Positions 1-9,903 of a stretch of 20,913 bases of DNA are shown one piece after another (the stretch's first letter is position 1; every line of letters begins with the position of its first letter). The stretch spans positions 1-20,913 of the forward strand of contig JAMQCK010000515.1 in assembly GCA_024196135.1 (NCBI GenBank), written 5' to 3'. The position numbers and the translations under genes are program-made. The notes under the pieces were generated by a model that was given only the letters and a program-made list of their open reading frames with translations, searched no databases and was not told where the DNA came from. This DNA comes from Pleurotus ostreatus/Saccharomyces cerevisiae fusant. Taxonomy: Eukaryota; Opisthokonta.

Positions 1-202
1 CGGCGACTACACCTACGCGAACCACGGCATGGACAGCGGCGACCGCGGCGACTTCGAGGAGGACGCGGCGATGGACGACGCGGACGGCGAGGCGGGCTAC
101 GCGGCGGCGGCGGGGGGTAAGTACGCGGCGTACCAGCCCATGCTGGTGGGGCCGGGCGCGATGTACGGCGGCTGGTGCGGAGCCGCGATCGAGCTCGCCT
201 AG
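1..202 (+). CDS. 3' end of an unidentified protein gene (partial)
   Basis: An open frame runs in from the left edge (first full codon at base 2) and stops with TAG at 200-202, giving the last 66 residues of a protein. The tail is acidic and then alanine/glycine-rich (DGEAGYAAAAGG) and ends in a Tyr/Met/Gly/Pro-rich stretch (YQPMLVGPGAMYGG). Strong GC bias at third positions supports coding. No domain is visible and I do not recognise the family; low-complexity acidic tails like this are common in fungal nuclear proteins, but that is only a guess. A GTAAGT at 117-122 could be an intron donor that would change the C-terminus; I saw no convincing acceptor at normal intron distance, so I kept the uninterrupted reading. 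Confidence 0.5.
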   Translation, partial: GDYTYANHGMDSGDRGDFEEDAAMDDADGEAGYAAAAGGKYAAYQPMLVGPGAMYGGWCGAAIELA

Positions 203-1450
203 ATGGCCCCTGATGAGGGCCCGGCTTGGGGCCGGGCTGTAGCACTCGCGGCGCTCGCTGGCTTGCTTAGGCGGAGCGTCCCTAACCATCCGGCCTCTGG
301 GTTCTGCGTTGCGCTCGAGCTTCCTGCCAATGCCAAGTGCCCAATTCAATGTTTCAAGTCTGATATCGTCGGCTAACGTCTAGATCCCTTGTTCTCGTCA
401 ACGTCTTCCGCAACATGTCCGGTCACCGCCTACACGCCACAACCACAACTATCGCCTTCACCTCGCCGCCCTCGTGTCCCAACTCCCAACTCCATCTCCA
501 CCCTGCCTCGGTACCGTTACTTATAGGTACGTCCCTTCTCTTCTCTCGATTTGACCAGCCTTACTGATTATCCCTACAGATTACTTACCTATCGTGTTAT
601 CAACCAAGAGCGCTCGATCATCGCTTTCAAGCTCTGTATTACTAGCTATCCCGGTTCCAGCACCACCAACCGTGCTCCCAAGGGACACGAGTATACCGTC
701 TCACTGTTTTCTTACTCTTCTCGTCTCCTTTCCCTCGTCTCTCCATCTCTCTCATCTCGCTATCCATACAAACACCGCAAATCTCACAAAAACAGTTCTC
801 GAGTTCCGATATATACAGGACGGACGGGCGCTGCACAGCAGCGCATATACCTACTTACATACAGGACACGGTCTTGAACCGTTGTCACCGCCGCCTCTCT
901 CGAAGTCTGAAGTCTCCTGCCAATTGCTTTGTATTACTATACTTATCTTGTTCTCGTGCTTGTTTGCTTACTGCATAATCAATTGCGCTGCTCTGATCTC
1001 TTCTACCTTCTGTGCGATGAGTGAAGCAACTTGAGCAACTTGAAGACCTTCAGTAACTTGAAACTGACTTGACCTTCGACTTCCCTAATTCGATTGGCTT
1101 CGATTTGAGTCAATCACCCTTCTAGCTGATAGATAAAGATAGGAAACGAAGGTGTTCTTCTATTGAATGACTGCTAGTGCTGCAAGGTAGTGTGTCGTGC
1201 GCGCGCATACAAGACTATGTACAAGAAACGTTGTCCTGCGTCGGATTAGATGGGTGCGTATGTTACAACCTCGGCGCCCATGATGCGTCTCGCGCACGTA
1301 CGACGGTCCTCGCCGCTTCCAGTGGGGTTCTCCGGGTTCGTCTGGGGCACTTAACGCGCCTGGTGCATCTGGTGCTCTATTCGGGTGCGTCTAGTCGCCT
1401 TCGCTGTCGTGCCAGCACTCTCGCCTTTTCTTCGCCTTCTACCCTAGTTG
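203..1450. other. Gene-free stretch, UTR-like, with one intron-like segment
   Basis: No open frame here has coding character. The sequence is pyrimidine-rich (many CT and TC runs around 600-760) and carries stops in all frames. It lies between the stop of the partial plus-strand gene and the stop of the minus-strand membrane protein gene, so it should hold two convergent 3' UTRs. A good fungal intron shape lies at 527-579: a GTACGT donor, a TTACTGATT branch-like sequence and a CTACAG end. It may be a 3'-UTR intron. Confidence 0.4.
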
Positions 1451-2591
1451 CTACCGCGCTTGTGGCGGTCCTGCGTCCGCGGGAGGTAGGGTTGCGGCGC
1501 GTCGAGGATCGTCGCGTCGTGAATCCTCGCCGGGGACGGTGGGCGGAGGATATGTACCCGAGCGGACGTACATGGACGGTACGCGCGGGACTGGCGGTAG
1601 ATCTGGAGTCGGAGAAGAGTACGGAGATGGTGTGGTAGAGTTCGACAGCGAGGAGGGACCAGGGGAACGCGAACGGGACGGCGAGCGGCGGGTGCTGGAC
1701 GTCGAGCGGTGGGATGCGGAAGGCGCCAAATGCGACATGGTCGACATCGAACCTGCGTGTGGCGTTAGCAAACGTGTACGGGATGACGAGGGATGCGAGA
1801 AGCCTGTCAGACTCAATTTGATGGCGCTGACAGACAGGGGCGGAAGATAATGAACGCGACTCACCGACGCTGCTGGACGACTGGCGCGACGGCTCGACGC
1901 CGTCGTGTCGGTACGGCGCGGGGACCCACTTGTCGGCAATGCTGGCATCGCTGACTGAGTACATCGAGCCGCGGAGGTCGGCGGGGTATGCGCCGGGGGC
2001 AAGGGGTGCGGGGAGTACGATCTGTATCTGCGAGCCTCGGGGGCCCATCGCCCGGCTGGCGCGGGAGAAGGTCGTACTCCCGCTCGCCGTGGACGTAGGC
2101 CGGGTGTGCGAGATGTAGCGCGGGCGGGGGCGTGCAGAGTACGACGACGAGGGGGAGGGGGACGGCGGGGTGTCATGGCCGGACGAGCTCTGGCCTGAGC
2201 TGAACGGCGGGTGCGGCGGCAGCGAGGTATCATGCGGGTCCATCGGCGGCTGGTAGAGCGAGCCCTCATCCGAGCTCGCCCCGCTCTCCGACGGCCCGAG
2301 CGAGTCGTGCCGCGACGGCGACGGCGGCGCGAGCAAACTCGCATCGCTGACGCTCACCGTGTACTGGCTCGCGATCCGCGCGGCGACGAGCGTGTCCTTG
2401 CGCTGCCGGTGGTGCGCGAGCGGCTGCGGCGGGGGGAGCGGCGCCTGGTTGCGGCGCGCGCGCTGGCGGGCGAGTTGGATGAAGCGCGCGAGGCCGGCAA
2501 GGAGGATGAGCCCGCCCACGGCGCCGCAGGACGCGGCGATGATGAGGTTGTCGCGCGAGAGCCCGGTCGTGGCGCGCGCGTAGACGGGCAT
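1451..2591 (-). CDS. Single-pass membrane protein with Pro/Ser-rich cytoplasmic tail
   Basis: Two exons, complement(1865..2591) and complement(1451..1803), joined across a 61-nt intron (GTGAGT...TGACAG), give 359 aa. The start is the first ATG of the frame, in a strong context (CCGCC-ATG-C). There is no cleavable signal peptide. One hydrophobic helix (about residues 15-38, NLIIAASCGAVGGLILLAGL) is followed by a basic stop-transfer stretch (RQRARR) and a long disordered tail rich in Pro, Ser and Arg. In the tail, PRGSQIQIVLPAPLAPG resembles a motif I associate with a family of small basidiomycete membrane proteins of unknown function, recalled from memory and not searched. The N-terminus is probably outside and the tail cytosolic. 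Without the intron the frame would run on to 1377 with a different, less Ser/Pro-rich end, so the spliced form is preferred. Function unknown. Confidence 0.72.
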
Positions 2592-3055
2592 GGCGGGGTA
2601 GGAGGGGGAGGGAGCGTGGGGGGACAACGAGCGGTAGGTGGCGGTCTGGAGGGGGAGCGGACAGAACGATGTCCTTGACAAGTCCGCAAATGATCGCAGC
2701 GAACCGGCCGAGCGAGCACGTGGCTTAGGTGGCTTATCCCCGTTTGCGTATCCCTTGCGTCAATAGTGCCGACCTGAAGTTCAACTTCGCGCTGCACGGT
2801 CTACGGGCAGGGCTTGCAGCAGTGAAAGCGTTAGAAGTGTAGGGAATAATGATGGGCTAGACCTAATTCTGCATCATATTCACGGATTTCCCCACCTGAC
2901 GACGAGCGCGCTTCCTGCATGGGCTTGATGTGCGTACGCAGCATTTTCTCCCAGGCTTTGGAAGGCGACCGGACGGATGTGAGCACCAAATATACCGTGC
3001 CATCGATGGGCTTCGTGTTACACATTGCACAGCGACCTGCTACGATCCATGGACG
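2592..3055. other. Intergenic: 5' region of the membrane protein gene and 3' region of the PXA gene
   Basis: This 464-bp stretch lies upstream of the minus-strand membrane protein gene and downstream of the stop of the PXA-domain gene. A minus-strand ATG frame of 64 codons (2831-3025) is present but shows no domain. No TATA box or repeat stood out. Confidence 0.4.
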
Positions 3056-4746
3056 TCAACTACCTCCCTTCCCCTCCGGCGCATCCTCTTGAGCAGGCAC
3101 AGAGCCCCCCACCAACTCCGGGAACAACTCGCACAGCACCCTCTCCAGAATCATCACCACCAGATGCATATTACATGCTGCGTCCGAGAACGGGTCGAGC
3201 GCAGCACCAATCGTCGCTGGTGGGTCCGGGCCCAGGAAGTACGGTAATATTCGCGCAGCAGAGCCGTTGGGCTGCCATTGCGTTATGCGCTCGCGGGTGC
3301 GAGCTTGTTCCTCGGGCGTCGGGTCCGGTGGTGAGGGTTGTGGGTAGCCGTTGGGGAAGAGCAAGCGCTTTCCGATGCGTACAAGATTCAGCACTAGGTC
3401 GCCAGAGAGGGCTTGAGAAAACGTATGGCGGAGGAATCTATGCAGTCCGTCAGTACGATGCACGTATTGACATATTCAAAGACAACTCACTTGTCGAGGA
3501 ACGGCTGCGCCGCGCTCGCGCTGAGATGTGCGGAGGACATGATGGTGCGCGCCGCAAGTCGGTCGTCGGTCATAAACAGCTCTTCGACGAAGTTCAACGC
3601 CGGTGACGCGTAATCGCCCACTCCATCCCCCGTCTCCACATCCGCCGGCTCCCCTGGTGTCGGCGCAGACGACGCGACAGACGAAACCGAAGGTGTCGGC
3701 GATATTATCGGAGTGACAGATATTGACGCTGGTATAGATGTCGGAGGCGAGAGCTGGGGTATTCGGGGAGAGGATGACAAGGATGGAGATGCGTGAGGGG
3801 CGGTAGCAGCAGACTCATTGACGGTCTTGACGGTGTGCGCGACACGTTTATAGGCATGCGTTAGGGCAAGACAGGCAGTGGAGATGGCTTGGATGGCGGA
3901 CAGGAAGAGGACAATGAGTCGATGGAGAGAGAAGCTTTGGCTTTCGGGCGTGGTCTGCGAGCGAGGGGAGGGTGGCTAGGGAAGAGTTAGCAGGATGCAA
4001 TATGGTCTGAGGAGACAGAAACGCACCTGAGCAACATCATCCAGCTTCAACTGGTCAAGGATGACCTTGTTAATGAACCACGGCTGCGTGACTCTCGGTA
4101 GGATATCATTCGCGACGATCTTCACGATAATCTCGCGCACAATGAAGCGCTCCGCTTCAGGTGCATAGTCCTTCGCGGGAAGTACAGCCTTCAAAATCTG
4201 GTCCACCACCTGCCGGAAGTACTCGTCGTGCACACCGCCCTCCGGCGTGACAGCGAGATGCGGCTGCAGCTGGTGAAAGAGCTGCGAGAGGCTCAGCGCG
4301 CCGCCCAACGCGTACGCAGAGCGCGCCTTCCGTTCCGCGCCCCGGTAGTCGCGTATGTGTTGCGTCAATAGCAGGGGGAGGTCGTGCAGCAAGAGAGGCG
4401 CAGCATCAGCGGCCAGTATCCTAGCTTCCAGCGCGCGCAAGACATGGGTAAGAATCCTGGTGATATCCGGCAGAAACTCCTTGTCGTAGCGCGTAATCTT
4501 CGTCCACCAGGGGTTCACAAAGGCTCTCAAGGCCAGCGCAATAAAGTCGTACAGTTCATCATCGAGTTCCGGGGGTCGTGAGGGCGTGAGGAGTAATGGC
4601 GGCAGCGCATTCGTCGTAAGGTGGGGGAAGAGCAAGCGTTTGGCGAGGGGAACGGGGCCGGCGGAGCCCTTCGTTCTTGATCGTTTGTCGCTCGCGCCGG
4701 ATGCGATCGAGCGCGCGTTCGGAGGGCGGCGGGCCTCCAGCGCCAT
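3056..4746 (-). CDS. PXA-domain (sorting nexin-associated) protein
   Basis: Three exons, complement(4027..4746), (3491..3975) and (3056..3437), with introns of 51 and 53 nt, give 528 aa. Residues about 62-240 form a PXA domain, the helical module found N-terminal to PX domains in nexins such as yeast Mdm1. It is recognisable by the opening helix YDFIALALRAFVNPWWTKIT, the central HDLPLLLTQHIRDYR, and the end AERFIVREIIVKIVANDILP. A hydrophobic segment follows at about 258-279 (LHRLIVLFLSAIQAISTACLAL), then a Ser/Pro linker. The C-terminal 150 residues (LVRIGKRLLFPNGYP, LDPFSDAACNMHLV, LCELFPEL) resemble a nexin C-terminal domain. No PX or RGS domain is present. A role in endosome/ER membrane organisation is inferred from the family. 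The 4746 ATG sits in a near-ideal context (CGCCACC-ATG-G); an upstream in-frame ATG at 4884 is less likely because the divergent gene starts there. A second in-frame acceptor 21 nt into exon 2 could drop seven codons. Confidence 0.85.
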
Positions 4747-4882
4747 GGTGGCGGCACGGCGGGGGAACGGGGAGGTGATCAAGTTCAGGCGCGTCGGCCC
4801 GGGAGCCGGCCGCGGGGGCGCTTTGTGGCGCCGCCGAGCCGCTTGTGGCTCGATACCATCGCTGACATCAGGATGGCGAACC
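4747..4882. promoter_or_regulatory. Shared divergent promoter of the PXA and protease genes
   Basis: Only 136 bp separate the start codon of the minus-strand PXA gene (4746) from that of the plus-strand protease gene (4883), so both promoters must lie here or inside the flanking transcripts. The stretch is GC-rich with no visible TATA or CCAAT box, as is common for housekeeping genes in fungi. Confidence 0.5.
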
Positions 4883-6418
4883 ATGTCTCTTCGTGCGCTA
4901 CCACCACTGCCTGCCCTCGTGAGGGGGGCGAGGGCTTCCTTGAGATCGTCTACGGGGTCGCTGTGTGCTAGGAATGCTCAGAATCGCCGTGGATATGCGA
5001 CCATCACCCCCTCTATCTTGGAGCCGCGTCCACCGCCAGAACCTCCGTTGAACCCCCATGCGCTCCTCGGCGAGCACGGTACTTCAGGATCCAGTCAATC
5101 GCCCAACATCAACCCCTCCGACCCACCCTCCGTCCCTCCAGACTCTCTCTCCGACCTCGATGCGCGCATCCTCCAAATCGTCCGCGACGAGCGTACGGGC
5201 ATCTCTCTCCCCTCCCTCCTCGCACAGTTCGACGACCGCGCAGGAGACGTGCTGCCAACCGCGCTCAAGTACGAGCCATCTCCCGCCGCAGACAGGAGAG
5301 TGTGGTTTAGCGAGCGTGGCGCGCCAGGCGTGGTCGCGATCGCGCATGCGACGGGGGAGGGGAACGTGAGGGTGTGCTCGGGGTTCGCGCTCGAGCAGAC
5401 GCGGACGGATGAGGGCGGTCAGCTGTTTGTGACCTGCGCGCATACGTTGGAGGAGGTGAGTTTGCTCGCCAGCTTGGAATGTAGATACTGACCTGATATC
5501 GTAGATGCGCCGCGCCGCCGCCGAGTCGCAGTCGGGGAGCGGGACATTCGTGGTGGCGAAGCGGGGAGACGACGATATGGTCGTCTACCGCGCTACGGCG
5601 ATCCCCTCGGCCCTCCCGCGCTCGGATGTGATGCTCCTGCGCGCGATCCCGTTGAAGGAAGCACCGCGCCGCGTCGCAGCCAGCTCCTTCCAGACGGGCG
5701 CGCAATCGACGGTCACCTTGCACGGCACGTCTGTAGAGCAGACCTCCTCGGGCACCCCGCTGCCCCACCAGTCTGGCCCGCTCTTCCGGCATAGTGCGAC
5801 GTCTCCCAATGCGTCTCCGTCTTGGGTCAATACCACATCTCCGTTGCATGCCTCATCGACCACATCCTCTCTTCTCCCCACCCTTCCTATTAGCCCATAC
5901 CCTGTACATCCTGGCACGCGTATCCGCGCACATTTTGTGCGCCACACTCCACCCGTCCTAGGTGAAGAGGGCTGGGTACCATGGGTAGGCGGTATGTGGA
6001 GCAAATGGGTCAGCGGGCAGGTCGTGGGGTACCGGGACTTCGCGGGGAAGGAAGCCAAGGTGAGCTGACGTCGTTTCTAGTCGTATAAGCTTACGCTGAC
6101 ACCATTGCGCCTTTCCAGCCTGGCACCTACGACTCCCTCTCGCACCTCCTCTTTGAGCCTATTCCGTCCCCGGGATCCAGCGGCGGTCCGATCGTGGACG
6201 AGGAGACTGGCGCGGTGGTGGGCATCGTACTTGGTGCGCGTATGGACAGCACGAGGATCGATGGTATGAGGGGCTGGGGCGTGCCCGCGGAGACGGTTCT
6301 GGAGGTGAGTTCACGCTGTATTCTCCTTATGCACAGGGACTTCTTTGGGTATACGAGAGACGATGCTAACACTTGATTACAGATGTTCAGCTTGCCGGGA
6401 TTGGAGGGCAAGCAGTGA
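4883..6418 (+). CDS. Trypsin-like serine protease, probably mitochondrial
   Basis: Four exons, 4883..5455, 5505..6059, 6119..6304 and 6383..6418, with introns of 49, 59 and 78 nt all in phase 0, give 449 aa. The N-terminus is Arg/Ser/Ala-rich without acidic residues (MSLRALPPLPALVRGARASL) and contains RRGYAT at about 34-39, typical of a mitochondrial presequence and its cleavage site. A chymotrypsin-fold triad can be read: His187 in FVTCAHT, Asp232 in RSDVMLL, and Ser397 in PGSSGGP, followed by the usual strand VVGIVLGA. No PDZ domain follows, so it is not a classic HtrA; the best description is a Trypsin_2-type peptidase. A Pro/Ser-rich linker lies between presequence and protease, and a long insertion separates Asp from Ser. 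The last exon codes only 11 residues. It is divergently paired with the PXA gene. Substrate unknown; mitochondrial protein quality control is an inference. Confidence 0.85.
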
Positions 6419-6552
6419 GTAGAGATGATTTATGATTGCGGACGACTGTAGACTACATATATCCCGTCGCCCTTGTACAACATTGCCATTGGATTTTCCT
6501 TTCTTTCCCTCGGCGCGGTCTTTATAGTCGAGTCAGAGTGTGCTATCAGCCT

Positions 6553-6590
6553 GTAGACCGGTACAGGCTCCGGTCTACTGGCCTTTTTTT
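6553..6590 (+). other. Stem-loop followed by an oligo-T tract
   Basis: GTAGACCGG (6553-6561) and CCGGTCTAC (6570-6578) are perfect inverted repeats around an 8-nt loop. They are followed within a few bases by eight T residues. It may mark the 3' end of the protease transcript or of a small RNA; nothing upstream looks like a tRNA or a known pol III gene. Confidence 0.35.
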
Positions 6591-6936
6591 TGAACTCTGC
6601 ATTTCTATACCGCAACAAGCCAACTACGGGCTAAGACGCGGTGCTCCGCCAGTAAGTACCTCCTCCATCCGGAGGCCCGGCAGGGCCCTTCGCATGCCCG
6701 TGGTAATATAACTACGAATCCCGAGACTGCTGCTCGTACCGTTGTCCAACTCGATACAGTGGTTGAGTGTGATGGTGAAATATAATGTAAGGGCGCTGAG
6801 CTGGTCTACTGGCCTTGTAACCTCGCTACGCCCACGGGCGCCTAAGTTGAGCTTCGGCCCTCGATAAGCACAACGGCCGACGCGCCGACGACGCCGACGA
6901 ACAGTGATCGGCGTCGAATCCGCTGACCGTCGGACG

Positions 6937-7008
6937 GAGTCAGACTCGAGTGCATTGTCATACACGTCCCCCTCTTCTCCTCTCTTTATCTTGACGTTGT
7001 AGTGACTC
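6937..7008. promoter_or_regulatory. Two TGACTC (Gcn4/Cpc1-type) elements upstream of BCAT
   Basis: TGACTC occurs on the minus strand at 6937-6942 (read as GAGTCA) and on the plus strand at 7003-7008. The second lies 14 bp upstream of the TATA box. TGACTC is the core of the fungal general amino acid control site (TGASTCA) bound by Gcn4/CpcA bZIP factors. The downstream gene is an amino acid biosynthesis gene, which makes use of these sites plausible. Confidence 0.45.
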
Positions 7009-7021
7009 GAGGTTGGGTCCT

Positions 7022-7027
7022 TATATA
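7022..7027 (+). promoter_or_regulatory. TATA box of the BCAT gene
   Basis: TATATA about 100 bp upstream of the ATG at 7128. The stretch in between is C/T/A-rich with CACC repeats just before the start codon, like a fungal 5' leader. Confidence 0.5.
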
Positions 7028-7127
7028 CAGCAGCCCATTCAGCCGGCGACTTCACTTCACCTTACCGACTTCACCTCTCGACTCTACCCCGAGTCCCTAC
7101 CCCCACACCTTCCCTCCTCCCACCACC

Positions 7128-9050
7128 ATGTCTCGTTTGGCCGCGCCCCTGCGCGCTTCATCCCGCGCACTCGGCGCCTCTTCAAAAGTCGTTACCTCTT
7201 CTACTTCGCGCGCCCTTCTCCGCCCCGCGGCAAGGAATGCGACCCGCGCGCTCAGCACGACCCCTGCGAGGAGAGGTGCCGCGCCGGATCCCATGACTGG
7301 CGAGCTGTTCACGCTCCCGGATATCAACGTGCGTGCAGGCGTAGTAGAGTAGAGAAATGTAAGGCTGACGAAAGTACACTTGCTATGCAGCCCAACAACC
7401 TGGTGATCAAGAAGAACACGAACCCGAAGGCGCCCCCGCCGTCGAATCAGCTCGCGTTCGGGCACACTTTTGTGCGTGGTACTTCGATTTTTGGGAGGGG
7501 AAATGCTAATGAAGATGTGCTGCAGACGGACCACATGCTGACGATTCCCTGGGACGCTACGAAGGGTTGGGGCACGCCGACGATCGAGCCTTGTGCGTGT
7601 ACTCCACCCTTGCCTTGTCTTCATTGCCATTGCCCTTCCCCCTCTCCTTCATACCCTACCTTCCATCTCACTCCCTACGAACCTCTCGCCCACATCTGCT
7701 CAATTGAGTATACGCCGATCACGAGCTAACACTCGTGCAGATGGCCCCTTCCACCTCGAGCCCTCCTCTACCGTGCTCCACTACGCCCAGACGCTCTTTG
7801 AGGGCATGAAGGCGTACAGGGATGACAATGGCAAGGTCACGCTCTTCCGCCCGGACATGAACATGAAGCGCATGAACAACAGTGCCCAGAGGTTGGCGTT
7901 GCCGGTGCGTTCTTCCCTGATTATTTGGTGCTGAACGGGGTTATTGAAACGGCCGTTACAGACCTTCAGCGGCGACGCCGTCCTTGAGCTCATCAAGAAG
8001 CTTGTGGCTCTCGACAAGCATTGGATACCCCAGGAGCCGGGTCACAGCTTGTACATCCGCCCTACTCTGAGTATGCCCTCTCCCCTCCTTCCTTCACCTC
8101 TTCTAACCATACTTACATGCATCGTTTAGTTGGTAACCAAAAGTCCATCGGCGTCGGTCCTCCGAACGAGGCGCTTCTCTTCGTTATTTGCAGCCCTGTG
8201 GGCCCGTACTACGCCCAGGGCTTCAAGCCCGTAGCGCTCTACGGCACGACGGAATTCTCGCGCGCGTACCCGGGAGGTGCGCCAACCTCCTTGGAAACTT
8301 ACCAGTCAGAGGGCTGACCTTGCGATCCACCCTTCGCAGGTACTGGCGCATACAAGCTCGGCGCGAACTACGCCCCGGGCGTCCTCGCGCAGAAGTTCGC
8401 CGCGACGAAGGGCTACGCGCAGAACCTCTGGTTGTTCGGCGAGGAGAACTACCTGACGGAGGTCGGGACGATGAACTTGTTCGTGGTGTTGAAGAAGCCT
8501 GATGGCAGTGAGTTACCCATTCTCTCCTTCCTAGTCCTCTCTTTGGTATCAGAACAACGGCTAACGGCACCTCTCCAGCCACCGAACTCGTCACCCCGCC
8601 CCTCGACGGCATGATCCTCCCCGGCGTGACGCGCGACTCCGTGCTCGCGCTCGCCCGCGAGCACATCGCTGGGCAGAAGATCCCCGACCTCCCGGACAAC
8701 CTCGTCGTCTCGGAGCGCCCGATCAAGATGGCGGAGGTGCAGCAGGCGGCGAGGGATGGGACGCTTGTGGAGATGTTTGGCGCGGGTGAGTGGAGGTTTT
8801 TTCTCTTTGCTGGCGAATAACGTTTCCCGTCGTCCTTGCTGCACGCGAGCTTGTCGCTGACCATACCTTACCCATACCAGGTACCGCCGCGGTCATCAGC
8901 CCCGTGAACAAGGTCGGCTTCAAGGGCGAGGACATTCACATCCCGACCGGCGAGGACGGCATGGGCCCGCTCTCGCGCCCGATCTGGAAGCACCTCACGG
9001 GCATCCAGCGTGGCGCGATCCCGAGCTTGTGGTCGGTGGAGGTGGCGTAA
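7128..9050 (+). CDS. BAT1: Branched-chain amino acid aminotransferase, mitochondrial
   Basis: Nine exons, 7128..7328, 7391..7471, 7526..7592, 7741..7904, 7962..8070, 8130..8276, 8340..8507, 8579..8785 and 8881..9050, give 437 aa. The enzyme transfers the amino group between Leu/Ile/Val and 2-oxoglutarate using PLP, the last step of branched-chain amino acid synthesis and the first of breakdown. Family marks include [35 protein letters not shown], the PLP-binding lysine in [11 protein letters not shown] (Lys262), the EVGTMN motif that contacts PLP (297-302), [16 protein letters not shown] and the C-terminal GIQRGAIP. The first 50 residues are Arg/Ser/Ala-rich with no acids ([11 protein letters not shown]), a mitochondrial presequence, so it matches the mitochondrial isoform (yeast Bat1). 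The start context is CACCACC-ATG. Introns are 54-148 nt; the third (7593-7740) is the longest in the window. TGACTC elements upstream suggest general amino acid control. Confidence 0.96.
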
Positions 9051-9556
9051 GCTCGAGGCGTGTACACGAAAATATGCTGTATTTAGGGGTACGTGGACAA
9101 GGATTTGGTTTTGTTTGAAAACATCCTTCGGGCGATGCGCGATATTGGGAGGTCAGGGCTTTGTAGGTACGTGCGATCACCATCTTTGCGACTGGATCGC
9201 GCAAGTTAGCAGAGGGACCACTTGGCGGTGCATCTGGTGAGCTCTTCAGTCCAAAGAGCTGCATCCCAGAGAGCCTGATCAGGAATCCAATCAGAAGATT
9301 GCTCTGAGTGACGCACCCATCAGCGAACGCTCTCTTCAAGCTAACCACGCGCTCGAGCCTTCCGATTCAGACAGCAGAATCGATGCATCGTGCGCGGGTG
9401 CAGTCAGCCTTCAGTTCCACCCATTCTGATCCTCCGTGTCACCCTCTTTCCACCGATATACAGTCGAAGGTCTTCCCGCCTTTCACTGCTGCACGAGGTG
9501 CTCTCACGCAAGTCGAGGCTGCCTAAAGCTTGCACTATCCCAGGGATGTATGTGTT

Positions 9557-9596
9557 ACGTGGGTCTCACCTGCTGCTCGCTACGTGAGTCCCACGT
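9557..9596. repeat. Inverted repeat, 13-bp arms
   Basis: ACGTGGGTCTCAC (9557-9569) pairs with GTGAGTCCCACGT (9584-9596) with one mismatch around a 14-nt loop. The arms contain ACGTG. Function unknown. Confidence 0.5.
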
Positions 9597-9903
9597 TCTG
9601 TCGAGCAGCCATATTCTGATGCCCGCGTCCCCAACGCCGCGGGAGCTTGCGATTTCGTCCTAAGGTCAGGCAACAATGGCATAGGCCGAGACTAGCAGCG
9701 GCGTGCGTGCTAGGCTATCACATTATTTCGTGGCGGCGGGCGACGCGGGGTTGGCGCCCGTTTGCGTCGGCGAGATACGTAGGATTCGCAGCCGCCCTCT
9801 CGACGGTCGTCTTGAAGGAATGTGGCACGACATCCCGCTGAGGCTACTGATCAGATCGAGTAGCCAGGCAGCCTATCGTTTGCTGAAGTCAAGGGCGCTA
9901 TCA

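Larger units (their letters stand above)
6419..7127. other. Intergenic: protease 3' end and aminotransferase promoter
   Basis: No gene is recognisable in these 709 bp. They contain a 9-bp perfect hairpin followed by a T tract (6553-6590), a 14-bp direct repeat (6572-6585 and 6803-6816), two TGACTC elements (6937-6942 on the minus strand, 7003-7008 on the plus strand) and a TATA box (7022-7027). A long minus-strand open frame (6624-7055) has no ATG at its start and no coding character. Confidence 0.5.

Noticed and set aside
117..144. GTAAGT...CCAG as an intron in the partial first gene
   Set aside because: The distance from donor to the first CAG is about 28 nt, too short for a spliceosomal intron, and no other acceptor was convincing.
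594..1034. Plus-strand frame of 146 codons in the left gene-free stretch
   Set aside because: It starts with GTG rather than ATG, is made of low-complexity Ser/Leu/Thr from pyrimidine-rich DNA, and overlaps another frame of similar quality.
2211..2678. Arg-rich plus-strand frame of 155 codons
   Set aside because: It is antisense to the first exon of the membrane protein gene; its composition is typical of a reverse shadow.
2831..3025. Minus-strand 64-codon ATG frame downstream of the PXA stop
   Set aside because: It could be a tiny gene or an extra PXA exon, but there is no convincing splice path that skips the stop at 3056 and no recognisable motif, so it is treated as 3' UTR.
4586..4882. 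In-frame upstream extension of the protease gene
   Set aside because: The frame is open upstream but overlaps the antisense PXA exon, and the mitochondrial presequence begins exactly at the ATG at 4883.
6624..7055. Minus-strand frame of 143 codons between protease and BCAT
   Set aside because: It begins with GTG, crosses the BCAT TATA box and TGACTC sites, and shows no domain.
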